Assembly (NCBI GenBank): GCA_021798395.1
Contig: JAJZHS010000020.1
Span: 1 to 15,347 of the forward strand
DNA from: Pseudomonadota bacterium
Lineage (GTDB): Bacteria; Pseudomonadota; Gammaproteobacteria; Burkholderiales; Burkholderiaceae_C
Direction: 5' to 3'
Length of the DNA: 15,347 nucleotides
Shown here: positions 7,463-14,731 of the stretch, one piece after another
Position numbering within the stretch: position 1 is the first letter of the stretch
Layout of the letters: every line of letters starts with the position of its first letter
The notes under the pieces: model-generated
Databases searched by the model: none
What the model was told of the DNA's origin: nothing
The model's input: only the letters and a program-made list of their open reading frames with translations
Translations under genes and position numbers: made by a program

Positions 7463-7468
7463 TATGCT
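7463..7468 (+). promoter_or_regulatory. Weak candidate -10 for the DAHP synthase gene
   Basis: TATGCT matches four of six -10 positions and lies about 48 bases before the ATG at 7517. The nearest TTG-type -35 (TTGCGG, 7435-7440) is 22 bases away, longer than usual, so this is tentative. Confidence 0.25.
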
Positions 7469-7516
7469 GCGCGGTTCGCGCCACCGCCCGCGCTGCGTCG
7501 CGGCGCATCCCCTGCC

Positions 7517-8584
7517 ATGCCCCAGTCGCCAACGCGCATCGCCGATCTGCACATCGCGCACCAGGAATGCCTGCCGTCGCCGGCCGAAGTCGCCGCCGAG
7601 GTTCCGCTCGACGCCGCCGAGGCGGCTGCGGTGGCGCGGTCGCGCGACGCTGTGCGCGCCATCATCCATGGCCGCGACGACCGGCTGCTGGTCGTCACCG
7701 GCCCCTGCTCGATCCACGACGTGGCCGCCGCGGAGGACTACGCGCAACGGCTGCGGGAGGTCTCCGCCGGGCTGTCCGACGCGCTGCTTCCGGTGATGCG
7801 GGTGTATTTCGAGAAACCGCGCACGCGCCTGGGCTGGAAAGGCCTGATCTACGATCCCGACCTCGACGGCCGCGGCGACATCCACAAGGGCCTGCGGCTG
7901 GCGCGCCAGCTGCTGCGCGGCTGCGCGCGCCTGGGCCTGGCGACCGCGTCGGAAATCCTCGACCTGGTCACGCCGCAGTACTACGCGGAACTGCTGAGCT
8001 GGGGCGCGATCGGCGCGCGCACCACCGAAAGCCCGCTGCATCGCCAGATGGCGTCGGCCTTGTCCGCGCCGCTCGGTTTCAAGAATCCGACCAGCGGCAA
8101 GCTGCGCACCGCGGTCGACGCCATCGTGGTCGCCGCGCAACCGCACCGCTTCCCGTCGATCGCTCTGGACGGCCGGGCGATCGTCGTCACCACCACCGGG
8201 AATCCCGACTGCCACCTGATCCTGCGCGGCGGCGACAGCGGCCCGAACCACGATGCGTCCAGCGTGGCGCAGGCGGCCGCCGCGCTCGCCGCGGCCGGGG
8301 TCGCGGCGCGCGTCATGGTCGATTGCAGCCACGCCAACAGCGGCGGCGACTTCACGCGCCAGCCGCTGATCGCGGCCGACGTGGCGCAACGCATCGCGCG
8401 CGGCAACCGCGACGTCTTCGGCGTGATGCTGGAAAGCCACCTGGTCGAAGGGCGGCAGGCGCTCGGCGACGACCCATCGACGCTGCGCTACGGCCAGAGC
8501 GTCACCGACGGCTGCATCGGCTGGGACGCCACCGTGCGCACCTTGCAGACGCTGGCCGACGCCGTGCGCGCGGCGCGGCGCTGA
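7517..8584 (+). CDS. 3-deoxy-7-phosphoheptulonate (DAHP) synthase, class I
   Basis: Condenses phosphoenolpyruvate and erythrose-4-phosphate to DAHP, the first committed step of aromatic amino acid synthesis, in the cytoplasm. The 355-residue length equals the AroF/AroG/AroH type. Visible active-site and metal residues: Cys64 in GPCSIHD, Arg95 and Lys100 in MRVYFEKPRT, the SWGAIGARTTES block (161-172), Lys189 in GFKN, His272 in VDCSHANSGGD, Glu306 in GVMLESHL and Asp331 in VTDGCIGWD. The N-terminal segment TRIADLHIAHQECLPSP resembles the regulatory extension of feedback-sensitive members, but which amino acid inhibits it cannot be told. One departure from the E. coli enzymes is GFKNPTSG instead of GFKNGTDG, a variant that I recall in other class I enzymes. 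The ATG at 7517 begins the conserved N-terminus. The gene ends five bases from the convergent rhodanese gene, leaving no room for a separate terminator. Confidence 0.95.
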   Translation: MPQSPTRIADLHIAHQECLPSPAEVAAEVPLDAAEAAAVARSRDAVRAIIHGRDDRLLVVTGPCSIHDVAAAEDYAQRLREVSAGLSDALLPVMRVYFEKPRTRLGWKGLIYDPDLDGRGDIHKGLRLARQLLRGCARLGLATASEILDLVTPQYYAELLSWGAIGARTTESPLHRQMASALSAPLGFKNPTSGKLRTAVDAIVVAAQPHRFPSIALDGRAIVVTTTGNPDCHLILRGGDSGPNHDASSVAQAAAALAAAGVAARVMVDCSHANSGGDFTRQPLIAADVAQRIARGNRDVFGVMLESHLVEGRQALGDDPSTLRYGQSVTDGCIGWDATVRTLQTLADAVRAARR

Positions 8585-8589
8585 GGCAT

Positions 8590-8970
8590 TCAGTCGAACG
8601 CGGGCGGCTGCGGCCGCGCCACCGGCCTGCCCGCCGCCTGCCAGGCGTCGAAACCGCCGGCGATCGACTGCACGTTCAGGTACCCCATCTCGTGCAGCGC
8701 CACGGCCGCCAGCGCGGCACGACCCCCGCTCTTGCAGTACAGAACGATGCGCAGATCGCGCGCGGCCAGTTCCGGGCTGCCGCTGAGCTTGAACTCGAGC
8801 AGGCCGCGCGGCACCAGCACCGCACCGGGCAGGTGACCGGCGGCGAACTCGTCGGCCTCGCGCACGTCGAGCAGCAGGTCGGCGTCGCGCACGGCCTGCT
8901 CGGCGTGTTCGATGCCGACTTCGCGAATCACGTTCCTGGCGGCGACGACGAGGTCGTGGGCGGATTTCAT
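8590..8970 (-). CDS. Single-domain rhodanese-like sulfurtransferase
   Basis: A 126-residue cytoplasmic protein made of one rhodanese domain. The active-site loop CKSGGRA carries the sulfur-accepting Cys79 (C-x-x-G-x-R form), preceded by the strand LRIVLYC. The motifs LLLDVREADEFAAGHLPGA (32-50) and IAGGFDAWQAAGRPV (103-117) are diagnostic of the family. Such proteins transfer a sulfane sulfur to thiophilic acceptors or carry sulfur for cofactor and tRNA thiolation; the acceptor here is unknown. The ATG at 8970 is favoured by GGAG six bases upstream and by the normal family length; the frame stays open far upstream only because of high GC content. It diverges from the MOSC gene across about 140 bases, and MOSC and rhodanese proteins both belong to sulfur chemistry, so shared regulation is possible but not shown. 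Confidence 0.92.
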   Translation of the reverse strand: MKSAHDLVVAARNVIREVGIEHAEQAVRDADLLLDVREADEFAAGHLPGAVLVPRGLLEFKLSGSPELAARDLRIVLYCKSGGRAALAAVALHEMGYLNVQSIAGGFDAWQAAGRPVARPQPPAFD

Positions 8971-9112
8971 GGCGGGCTCCGGGCTTGGGGGGTCCGCCGC
9001 GCCCGCTACAGTGCAGACTGCGGCGGCGCGGCGTCGGACGTCCGGCGGGCTGCTGCGGACATACCCCTCTAGTGTATCTGCGCGATCGACCTTCGACCAT
9101 CCACCCTGCCCC

Positions 9113-9820
9113 ATGAACGACGATTTCGCGCCCCCCGCAGCGCCTCCCGCCGCGCGCGCGGCGCCCGCCACCGTCGCCACCGCGGTGTTCATCGGCACGA
9201 TCCGGCCGCTGCCCGAGTCGGGCCGCGCCACCGGCATGTACAAGACGGCGTGCCGCGACCCGGTTCTTCTTGGCCCGCTCGGATTCGCCGGCGACCAGCA
9301 GGCCGACACCCGCGTGCACGGCGGCCCGGACAAGGCCGTGCACGTGTACCCGCCAGCGCACCTGGCCCGGCTCGCGGAGCGCTTCGCGCAGGCCGCCGAA
9401 CTGCTGCGGCCCGGCGCCATCGGTGAGAACCTGTCGGCCGGACTCGACGAATCGACGGTGCGCATCGGCCAGGTCTGGCGGCTCGGCGAGGCCATGCTGC
9501 AGGTCTGCCAGCCGCGCAACCCGTGCTGGAAAATCGACGAGCGCTTCGGCTGCCCGGGCATGGCGGCGTGGATCGTGCAGGAGCGCATCGCCGGCTGGTA
9601 CGCGCGGGTTCTGCAGCCCGGGATCGTGCGCCCGGGCGACGCGCTGCGCCTGGAGCGCGCCGCGCCGCAGGCGCCGACGCTGCGCGAGGCGCTGGAGGTG
9701 TGGCACGCGCAGCGCGCCGACCCCGCCGCGCTGCGCAGCCTGGCCGCCACCGACGGAATCGCCGCGCACTGGCGCAACAAGATCGAGCAGCGCCTCGACT
9801 GGCTCGCCGCCCAGCGCTGA
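9113..9820 (+). CDS. MOSC domain protein (YiiM-like)
   Basis: A 235-residue protein with a MOSC domain, the fold related to molybdenum-cofactor sulfurases. Recognisable blocks are GPLGFAGDQQADTRVHGGPDKAVHVYP (split here as 54-68 and 69-80), IGENL (103-107) and QPRNPCWKI (133-141), where Cys138 is the conserved cysteine. Residues about 188-228 form a C-terminal three-helix region as in YiiM. YiiM-type proteins help reduce N-hydroxylated bases such as 6-hydroxyaminopurine in a molybdenum-dependent way; transfer of that function to this gene is inference from similarity. The start at 9113 leaves a low-complexity Ala/Pro-rich N-terminus of about 20 residues before the domain. No clear ribosome-binding motif precedes it. 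The glutamine-synthetase-like gene follows after 99 bases on the same strand. Confidence 0.9.
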   Translation: MNDDFAPPAAPPAARAAPATVATAVFIGTIRPLPESGRATGMYKTACRDPVLLGPLGFAGDQQADTRVHGGPDKAVHVYPPAHLARLAERFAQAAELLRPGAIGENLSAGLDESTVRIGQVWRLGEAMLQVCQPRNPCWKIDERFGCPGMAAWIVQERIAGWYARVLQPGIVRPGDALRLERAAPQAPTLREALEVWHAQRADPAALRSLAATDGIAAHWRNKIEQRLDWLAAQR

Positions 9821-9919
9821 GCGGCCCCGTCTGCGGCGCCGCGACCGGCTCCGGCAAACGCCGAATCCGCGCCTACGATGCGGATTCCGCCGCGGCTCAC
9901 ACGACCCCCGACCACGACC

Positions 9920-11311
9920 ATGGAACCGTCCTTGTCCCCGCTCGCCGACGACCCCCAGGGGCTGCGCGACGCGCTCGCCGCGCGCGACGCGCGCATGGTC
10001 GAGTGCGCGCTGGCCGACTTCAGCTCGCTGGCGCGCGGCAAGCGGGTGCTGCGCGCCGAGGCCGAGGCAGGCTGCCGCATGCCCAGCGTGCTGCTGGGCA
10101 TGACGCTGAACGGCGGCTCGCCGACCGATCTGTTCGGCAGCGTGCTGCCTGCCGACTACGCCGACCTGGCGATGACGCCCGACCTGCGCACGCTGGCGGC
10201 GCGACCGGCGCGCGCGCACGAGACCAGCGTGATCTGCGAGCCCGGCGGCAGCTGGTACGCACCGCGCTACGCGCGCACCCTCGGCGCGCACGAGCTGTCG
10301 CCGCGGGCCGCGCTGCGGCACGTGCTCGACGGCTACCGCGCAGCCGGGCTGCGGGCCACGGTGGCCCCCGAGCTCGAGCTGTTCCTGGTGCAGCGCACCG
10401 AGGTCGACGGACGCCTGCACCTGCAGGCCCCCAGCCACGCCGCCGGCTCGGGCGCGCGCGAATTCGCCTGCGAGCAGTACGCGCTGGAGCGCACGACGCA
10501 TTTCGAGGCCTATTTCGACGCCCTCTACGCCGCCGCCGAGACGCTCGGAATCCCGCTGAGCGGGCATCTGCACGAAGCCGCGCTGTCGCAGTTCGAAGTC
10601 AATTTCGCACCCGGCGACGCGCTGGCGCAGGCCGACGCGGTGTGGCGTTTCAAGCGCCTGGCGCGCGAGATCGCAGTGCGCCACGGCTTCATCGCCAGTT
10701 TCGCCGCCAAGCCGTTCCTCGACCAGCCCGGCACTGGCATGCACTGGCATTTCAGCGTCCAGCGCGTCGACGCGCAGTGGCCGCCGCTGTTCGCCACCGC
10801 CGACGGCGCGTCGACGCCGCAGCTGCACCACTTCATCGCCGGAGTGCAGCGCGGGGCTCCGGCGGCGATGGCGCTGTTCGCGCCCTACGACATGTCGTAC
10901 GCGCGAATCGAACTCAGCGACGCATCGCCCACGCACGCCGACTGGGGCGACGATGACCGCCATTCCGCGCTGCGCGTGCCGGCGTCGTCGGCGGCCGCGC
11001 GGCGGGTCGAGAACCGGCTCCCCGGCGGCGACGCCAGCCCCTATCTGGTCGTGGCCTCGACCCTGGCGCTCGGACTGCAGGGACTGCACGACGCCCGCGC
11101 GGTGCCGCGCGGGCGCGCCCACGCGCCGCCGTTGCCGCGCACCCTGCCGGACGCGCTCGACGCCCTGGCCGGCGACGACACCCTGCGGCGCTGGCTCGGC
11201 GCGCCGCTGCTCGACCTGTTCGTCGCGCTCAAGCGCCACGAGCACGCAGCGCGCGGCGCGGCGCCCGATCCGCGCCAGTGGGACTTGCGCCACCTGCTCG
11301 AAACCGCCTGA
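9920..11311 (+). CDS. Glutamine synthetase family protein, gamma-glutamylpolyamine synthetase-like
   Basis: A 463-residue GlnA-fold ligase that probably joins glutamate to an amine using ATP. Conserved residues line up with glutamine synthetase: Glu151 and Glu153 in APELELFLV, Glu219 and Glu226 in HEAALSQFEVNF, the GTGMHWHFS block with His275 (271-278), Arg347 in DDDRHSALRVP, and Glu364/Arg366 in VENRLPGGDASPYL. The N-terminal ADFSSLARGKRV is like the F/D-x-x-x-x-x-RGK segment of PuuA-type enzymes rather than of housekeeping GlnA, and the adenylylation-site tyrosine region of GlnA is not evident. DMSYARI replaces the more usual N-S-Y-K-R-L block. The substrate is unknown, since no polyamine catabolic genes are adjacent. 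ATG at 9920 is preferred over the in-frame ATG at 9878, which would add 14 Pro/Thr-rich residues; neither has a good ribosome-binding motif. Confidence 0.85.
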   Translation: MEPSLSPLADDPQGLRDALAARDARMVECALADFSSLARGKRVLRAEAEAGCRMPSVLLGMTLNGGSPTDLFGSVLPADYADLAMTPDLRTLAARPARAHETSVICEPGGSWYAPRYARTLGAHELSPRAALRHVLDGYRAAGLRATVAPELELFLVQRTEVDGRLHLQAPSHAAGSGAREFACEQYALERTTHFEAYFDALYAAAETLGIPLSGHLHEAALSQFEVNFAPGDALAQADAVWRFKRLAREIAVRHGFIASFAAKPFLDQPGTGMHWHFSVQRVDAQWPPLFATADGASTPQLHHFIAGVQRGAPAAMALFAPYDMSYARIELSDASPTHADWGDDDRHSALRVPASSAAARRVENRLPGGDASPYLVVASTLALGLQGLHDARAVPRGRAHAPPLPRTLPDALDALAGDDTLRRWLGAPLLDLFVALKRHEHAARGAAPDPRQWDLRHLLETA

Positions 11312-11383
11312 GCCGGCCGCCGCGCGCGTGCGCCGCGCCGGGAACGGTCGCGCCCCCGGATCGGCGCGAAAAAACGCCCGATT

Positions 11384-11398
11384 CGTGAAATACTCACG
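11384..11398. promoter_or_regulatory. Inverted repeat CGTGA-N5-TCACG upstream of the cheZ transcript
   Basis: CGTGAAATACTCACG is a perfect 5-base dyad with a 5-base spacer in a short AT-richer patch between the glutamine-synthetase-like gene and the cheZ leader. It resembles an operator, but the 5-base spacer differs from the 6-base CRP spacer. AATACT inside it matches four of six -10 positions, without a recognisable -35. Confidence 0.3.
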
Positions 11399-11460
11399 CT
11401 CCAGCCGAAGCGCGACGGCGGACAATCGGGCTGACGAGGCTTGACCCGATGGAGGGCGCG

Positions 11461-11667
11461 ATGGGCACGATCGGCACGAACGGCACGAACGGCACGATGG
11501 GCACGACGGACCGGGCGATCGACGACTTCGGGCGCGTGCGCCCGGGCGCGCACGCGCAACGCTGCCGCGTCAGGCGCCGCGCGCCGCAGCGCAGCTTGCG
11601 GCAGCGGGCGTCGTCGCGCATCGCGATGCGCATCGCGGCGCGGGGCGCACGGAGGCTCGCGTCGTGA
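11461..11667 (+). CDS. Possible small leader ORF coupled to cheZ
   Basis: A 68-codon open frame, or 72 codons from the ATG at 11449. The ATG at 11461 has GGAGGG four bases upstream. The first 16 residues are a Gly-Thr repeat (GTI-GTN-GTN-GTM-GTT) encoded by a tandem 9-base DNA repeat; the last half is very Arg/Ala-rich (RRRAPQRSLRQRASSR). It ends in GTGA, so its stop codon overlaps the cheZ GTG start, the pattern of translational coupling. No family is recognised. The Arg-rich part could simply be GC-rich noise, and the frame may be only a leader that feeds ribosomes to cheZ. Whether it is translated cannot be decided from this sequence. Confidence 0.25.
   Translation: MGTIGTNGTNGTMGTTDRAIDDFGRVRPGAHAQRCRVRRRAPQRSLRQRASSRIAMRIAARGARRLAS
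11464..11508 (+). repeat. Tandem repeat, five copies of a 9-base unit
   Basis: Five consecutive units of the form GGCACGANN: GGCACGATC, GGCACGAAC, GGCACGAAC, GGCACGATG and GGCACGACG. The unit is a multiple of three, so copy-number change would keep the frame of the small ORF. It lies in the cheZ leader. Confidence 0.9.
11622..11637. repeat. 16-base perfect palindrome before cheZ
   Basis: CGCGATGCGCATCGCG is fully self-complementary and ends 26 bases before the cheZ start, just ahead of its GGAGG motif. A protein-binding or mRNA-structure role is possible; chance is also plausible in DNA rich in GC and GATGC words. Confidence 0.4.
11651..11655 (+). promoter_or_regulatory. Shine-Dalgarno of cheZ
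   Basis: GGAGG lies eight bases before the GTG at 11664. It is the best ribosome-binding motif seen in the window and decides the non-ATG start of cheZ. Confidence 0.75.
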
Positions 11668-12137
11668 CCGCGCCGCGGGCGGGCTCGGCCGTGCTGAACC
11701 TGCGCGAAGCCCAGTCGCTGCTGCTGTCGGGAATGCAGCGCATCATGCACGCGTCCGACGCGCTGCCGCAGGCGCGCACGCCGCTGCACGAGGCGCTGCA
11801 GATCGGCGAGCTGCACGCGATGCGCACCCTCGAAGCGCTCGAGGGCGCGCATCGCGAACTCGGCGCCATCCGCGCCGCCCAGGGCGGGGGTATCGACGAC
11901 GCGCTGGGCCGCCTGGACACCCATCTGCGGGACATCCTGACCAGCCAGCAGGCGCAGGACTTGGCCGGCCAGCAGCTGCAAAAGACCATTGCGCTGCTCG
12001 GCGCGGTCGAATCGCGCATCGACGACGCGCTGCGCCAGCTCGGCATGCAGGCCCCGCCCGCAGCCGCGGCCGCCCCGCGCGACGCGCCGCTGCGGCAATC
12101 CGACGTCGACGACCTGCTCACCGGGCTCGGTCTTTGA
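11664..12137 (+). CDS. cheZ: CheZ-type CheY-P phosphatase (short form)
   Basis: A 157-residue protein that should dephosphorylate CheY-P and so end chemotactic signals. The diagnostic helix QQAQDLAGQQLQKTI (95-109) matches the E. coli QDLTGQ region, with Asp99 and the catalytic-type Gln103 in register. The C-terminus RQSDVDDLLTGLGL matches the CheY-binding peptide at the E. coli CheZ end (DQVDDLLDSLGF). Between them is a short Ala/Pro linker (129-140). ALPQARTPLHEAL (33-45) aligns with the E. coli N-terminal helix region. It is much shorter than E. coli CheZ (214 residues), mainly through a trimmed four-helix hairpin and linker. GTG start with GGAGG eight bases upstream. No cheA, cheW or cheY lies beside it; the only other chemotaxis gene here is the CheB-CheR fusion at the far left. 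The kinase gene converges on it with a 49-base gap. Confidence 0.85.
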   Translation: MTAPRAGSAVLNLREAQSLLLSGMQRIMHASDALPQARTPLHEALQIGELHAMRTLEALEGAHRELGAIRAAQGGGIDDALGRLDTHLRDILTSQQAQDLAGQQLQKTIALLGAVESRIDDALRQLGMQAPPAAAAAPRDAPLRQSDVDDLLTGLGL

Positions 12138-12186
12138 GCGTGGCCACGACCGCGCCGGTGGCGCGCCCCGCGCACGCGCGGCGGCG

Positions 12187-12840
12187 TCAGCCCGCCGCGC
12201 CGTCGTCGAGCCGCAGCACGGCGTGCGCGGCGGCGCGCGTGGAGGCGACCAGGCGTGCATTGGGCTCGTCGGTCTGCTCGATCCAACTCAGCGCCTGGGC
12301 GCGGCTGCGCCCGTGCGCCCGGTGCCGCAGCAGCAGCCGCTGCCGCCGCAGCGCGTCGTCGATTTCGACGAACCAGGCCTCGTCGAGCAGGTCCGCCACG
12401 CGCGCCCAGTGTCCGTGCGGCAGCAAGAGATAGTTTCCTTCTGTGATGACGAGTTTCACATCGGGCGGCACCGCGACCGCGCCGGCCACCGGCTCCTCGA
12501 GATCGCGGCGGAACGTCGGCGCGTACACCGTCTCGCCGTCGCGCGGCGCGCGCAGCCGCTCGAGCAAGGCGACGTAGCCGGCGCTGTCGAAGGTGTCCGG
12601 CGCGCCTTTGCGCGCGGCCAGGCCAAGGCGCTCGAGCTCGGCCCCGGCGAGGTGAAATCCGTCCATCGGCACCACCGCCGAATCGCGCGGCGCCAGCGCA
12701 TGCAGCGCCTGAGCCAGAGTCGACTTGCCCGCGCCGGGGGCGCCGGCCAGCCCCAGCACCACCCGCCGGCCGGCGCGCAACAGCGCGTCGACGCGGGCGA
12801 CGCAGCCGGGAGGAAGCCGGGACGGGGACACGCTGTGCAT
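12187..12840 (-). CDS. P-loop kinase of the uridine kinase/pantothenate kinase-like family
   Basis: A 217-residue cytoplasmic nucleotide-binding protein that probably phosphorylates a nucleoside, sugar or pantothenate-like small molecule. The Walker A loop GAPGAGKST is at 33-41, followed by PMDGFHL (58-64), the base/substrate region KGAPDTFD (78-85), VYAPTFRRDLEEP (105-117), the strand VITEGNYLLL (131-140) and the lid-like LLLRHRAHGRS (169-179). The DGFH-KGAPDTFD combination is typical of the branch that includes FrcK-like and YggC-like proteins, whose substrates are mostly unknown. No sugar transporter or nucleoside gene is adjacent, so the context does not help. The ATG at 12840 places the P-loop at a normal distance. 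Upstream a GGGAAAG purine stretch lies about 16 bases away, too far for a confident ribosome-binding site. The gene converges with cheZ and diverges from the ABC transporter. Confidence 0.85.
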   Translation of the reverse strand: MHSVSPSRLPPGCVARVDALLRAGRRVVLGLAGAPGAGKSTLAQALHALAPRDSAVVPMDGFHLAGAELERLGLAARKGAPDTFDSAGYVALLERLRAPRDGETVYAPTFRRDLEEPVAGAVAVPPDVKLVITEGNYLLLPHGHWARVADLLDEAWFVEIDDALRRQRLLLRHRAHGRSRAQALSWIEQTDEPNARLVASTRAAAHAVLRLDDGAAG

Positions 12841-13003
12841 CCAGCGATGCTATCTTTCCCGGGTGCGCGCCGGGTGCGCGCCCGATCTCGCCTGCCTGGA
12901 TACCCCGGTGATCGTCGATAACCAGACGCAACGGATCGTCGCCGACTGAACCGAACCGCCGCGGCGCCCTGCGCGTCGCGCCCGCCCCGTGACGCCACCC
13001 GCC

Positions 13004-13956
<953 letters not shown>

Positions 13957-13960
<4 letters not shown>

Positions 13961-14718
13961 ACCTGTACGCCGTGCGCGCGATCTACCGCCAGGAAATGGC
14001 CCGCACCCTGCGCACCGTCATGCAAAGCGTGATCGCGCCGGTGATTTCGACTTCGCTGTACTTCATCGTCTTCGGCGCCGCGATCGGCGCGCGCATGCAG
14101 GCCGTCGGCGGGGTCAGCTACGGCGCGTTCATCGTGCCGGGGCTGATCATGCTGTCGCTGCTGACGCAAAGCATCACCAACGCCTCGTTCGGGATCTATT
14201 TCCCCAAATTCACCGGAACCGTCTACGAACTGCTGTCGGCGCCCGTGTCGTACCTGGAAATCGTGCTGAGCTACGTCGGTGCCGCGGCGACCAAGTCGGT
14301 GGCGCTGGGGCTGATCATCCTCGCCACCGCCACGTTGTTCGTTCCGCTGCGCGTGGACCATCCGGTATGGATGGTCGCGTTCCTGCTGCTGACCGCGGTC
14401 ACCTTCAGCCTGATCGGCTTCATCATCGGCATATGGGCCGACGGCTTCGAACGGCTGCAAGTGGTGCCGCTGCTGATCATCACCCCGCTGACTTTTCTCG
14501 GCGGCAGTTTCTACTCGATCGACATGCTGCCCGGCGTCTGGCACACCATCGCGCTGTTCAACCCGGTCGTCTACCTGATCAGCGGCTTTCGCTGGAGCTT
14601 CTACAGCACCGCCGACGTCGGCGTCGGCGCGAGCCTGGCGATGACCGTCGCGTTCCTCGCCGCCGCGCTCGCGGTGGTGGCGTGGATTTTCCGCAGCGGC
14701 TACCGGCTGCGCGCCTGA
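13957..14718 (+). CDS. ABC-2 type exporter, permease (YadH-like)
   Basis: A 253-residue inner-membrane protein with about six hydrophobic segments: roughly 24-46, 58-80, 100-125, 140-160, 170-190 and 225-246. The FIVPGLIMLSLL and SFYSIDMLPGVWHTIALFNPVVYLISGFR stretches (given here as FYSIDMLPGVW and NPVVYLISGFR) are characteristic of ABC-2 permeases of the YadH kind, whose usual length is about 256. Together with the ATPase upstream, it forms a two-gene exporter that probably works as a dimer of each subunit. The ATG overlaps the ATPase stop, and GAGGAG eight bases upstream supports this start. The transported substrate cannot be inferred; the downstream PaiB-like gene, which starts 13 bases after this stop, is the only context clue. 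Confidence 0.92.
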
Positions 14719-14731
14719 GGAGTCCCCCGCC

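Noticed and set aside
8984..9012. TTGGGG-N16-TACAGT as a promoter for the MOSC gene
   Set aside because: The -35 match is only three of six and the GC-rich setting makes such matches common; not strong enough to list.
9878..9919. Alternative ATG start of the glutamine-synthetase-like gene at 9878
   Set aside because: It adds 14 Pro/Thr/Arg-rich residues outside the family alignment and has no ribosome-binding motif; kept only as an alternative.
8971..10101. Upstream extension of the rhodanese frame to 503 codons
   Set aside because: The extra part is antisense to the MOSC gene, is Arg/Ser/Ala-rich without motifs, and the internal ATG at 8970 has a good GGAG and gives the normal family length.
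7391..11425. A 1344-codon minus-strand open frame spanning several genes
   Set aside because: It runs opposite the DAHP synthase, MOSC and GS-like genes and through the rhodanese gene in another frame, and its product is low-complexity Arg/Gly/Ala.
12138..12186. Possible bidirectional terminator between the convergent cheZ and kinase genes (GCGCC-GGT-GGCGC)
   Set aside because: A five-pair stem without T-runs on either side is not convincing.
12841..13003. Divergent control region between the kinase and ABC genes; also a short plus-strand reading ending DTPVIVDNQTQRIVAD that looks protein-like
   Set aside because: No promoter with both hexamers at proper spacing was found, and the short peptide has only a vague glutathione-transferase flavour with no start or further homology, so a gene remnant cannot be claimed.
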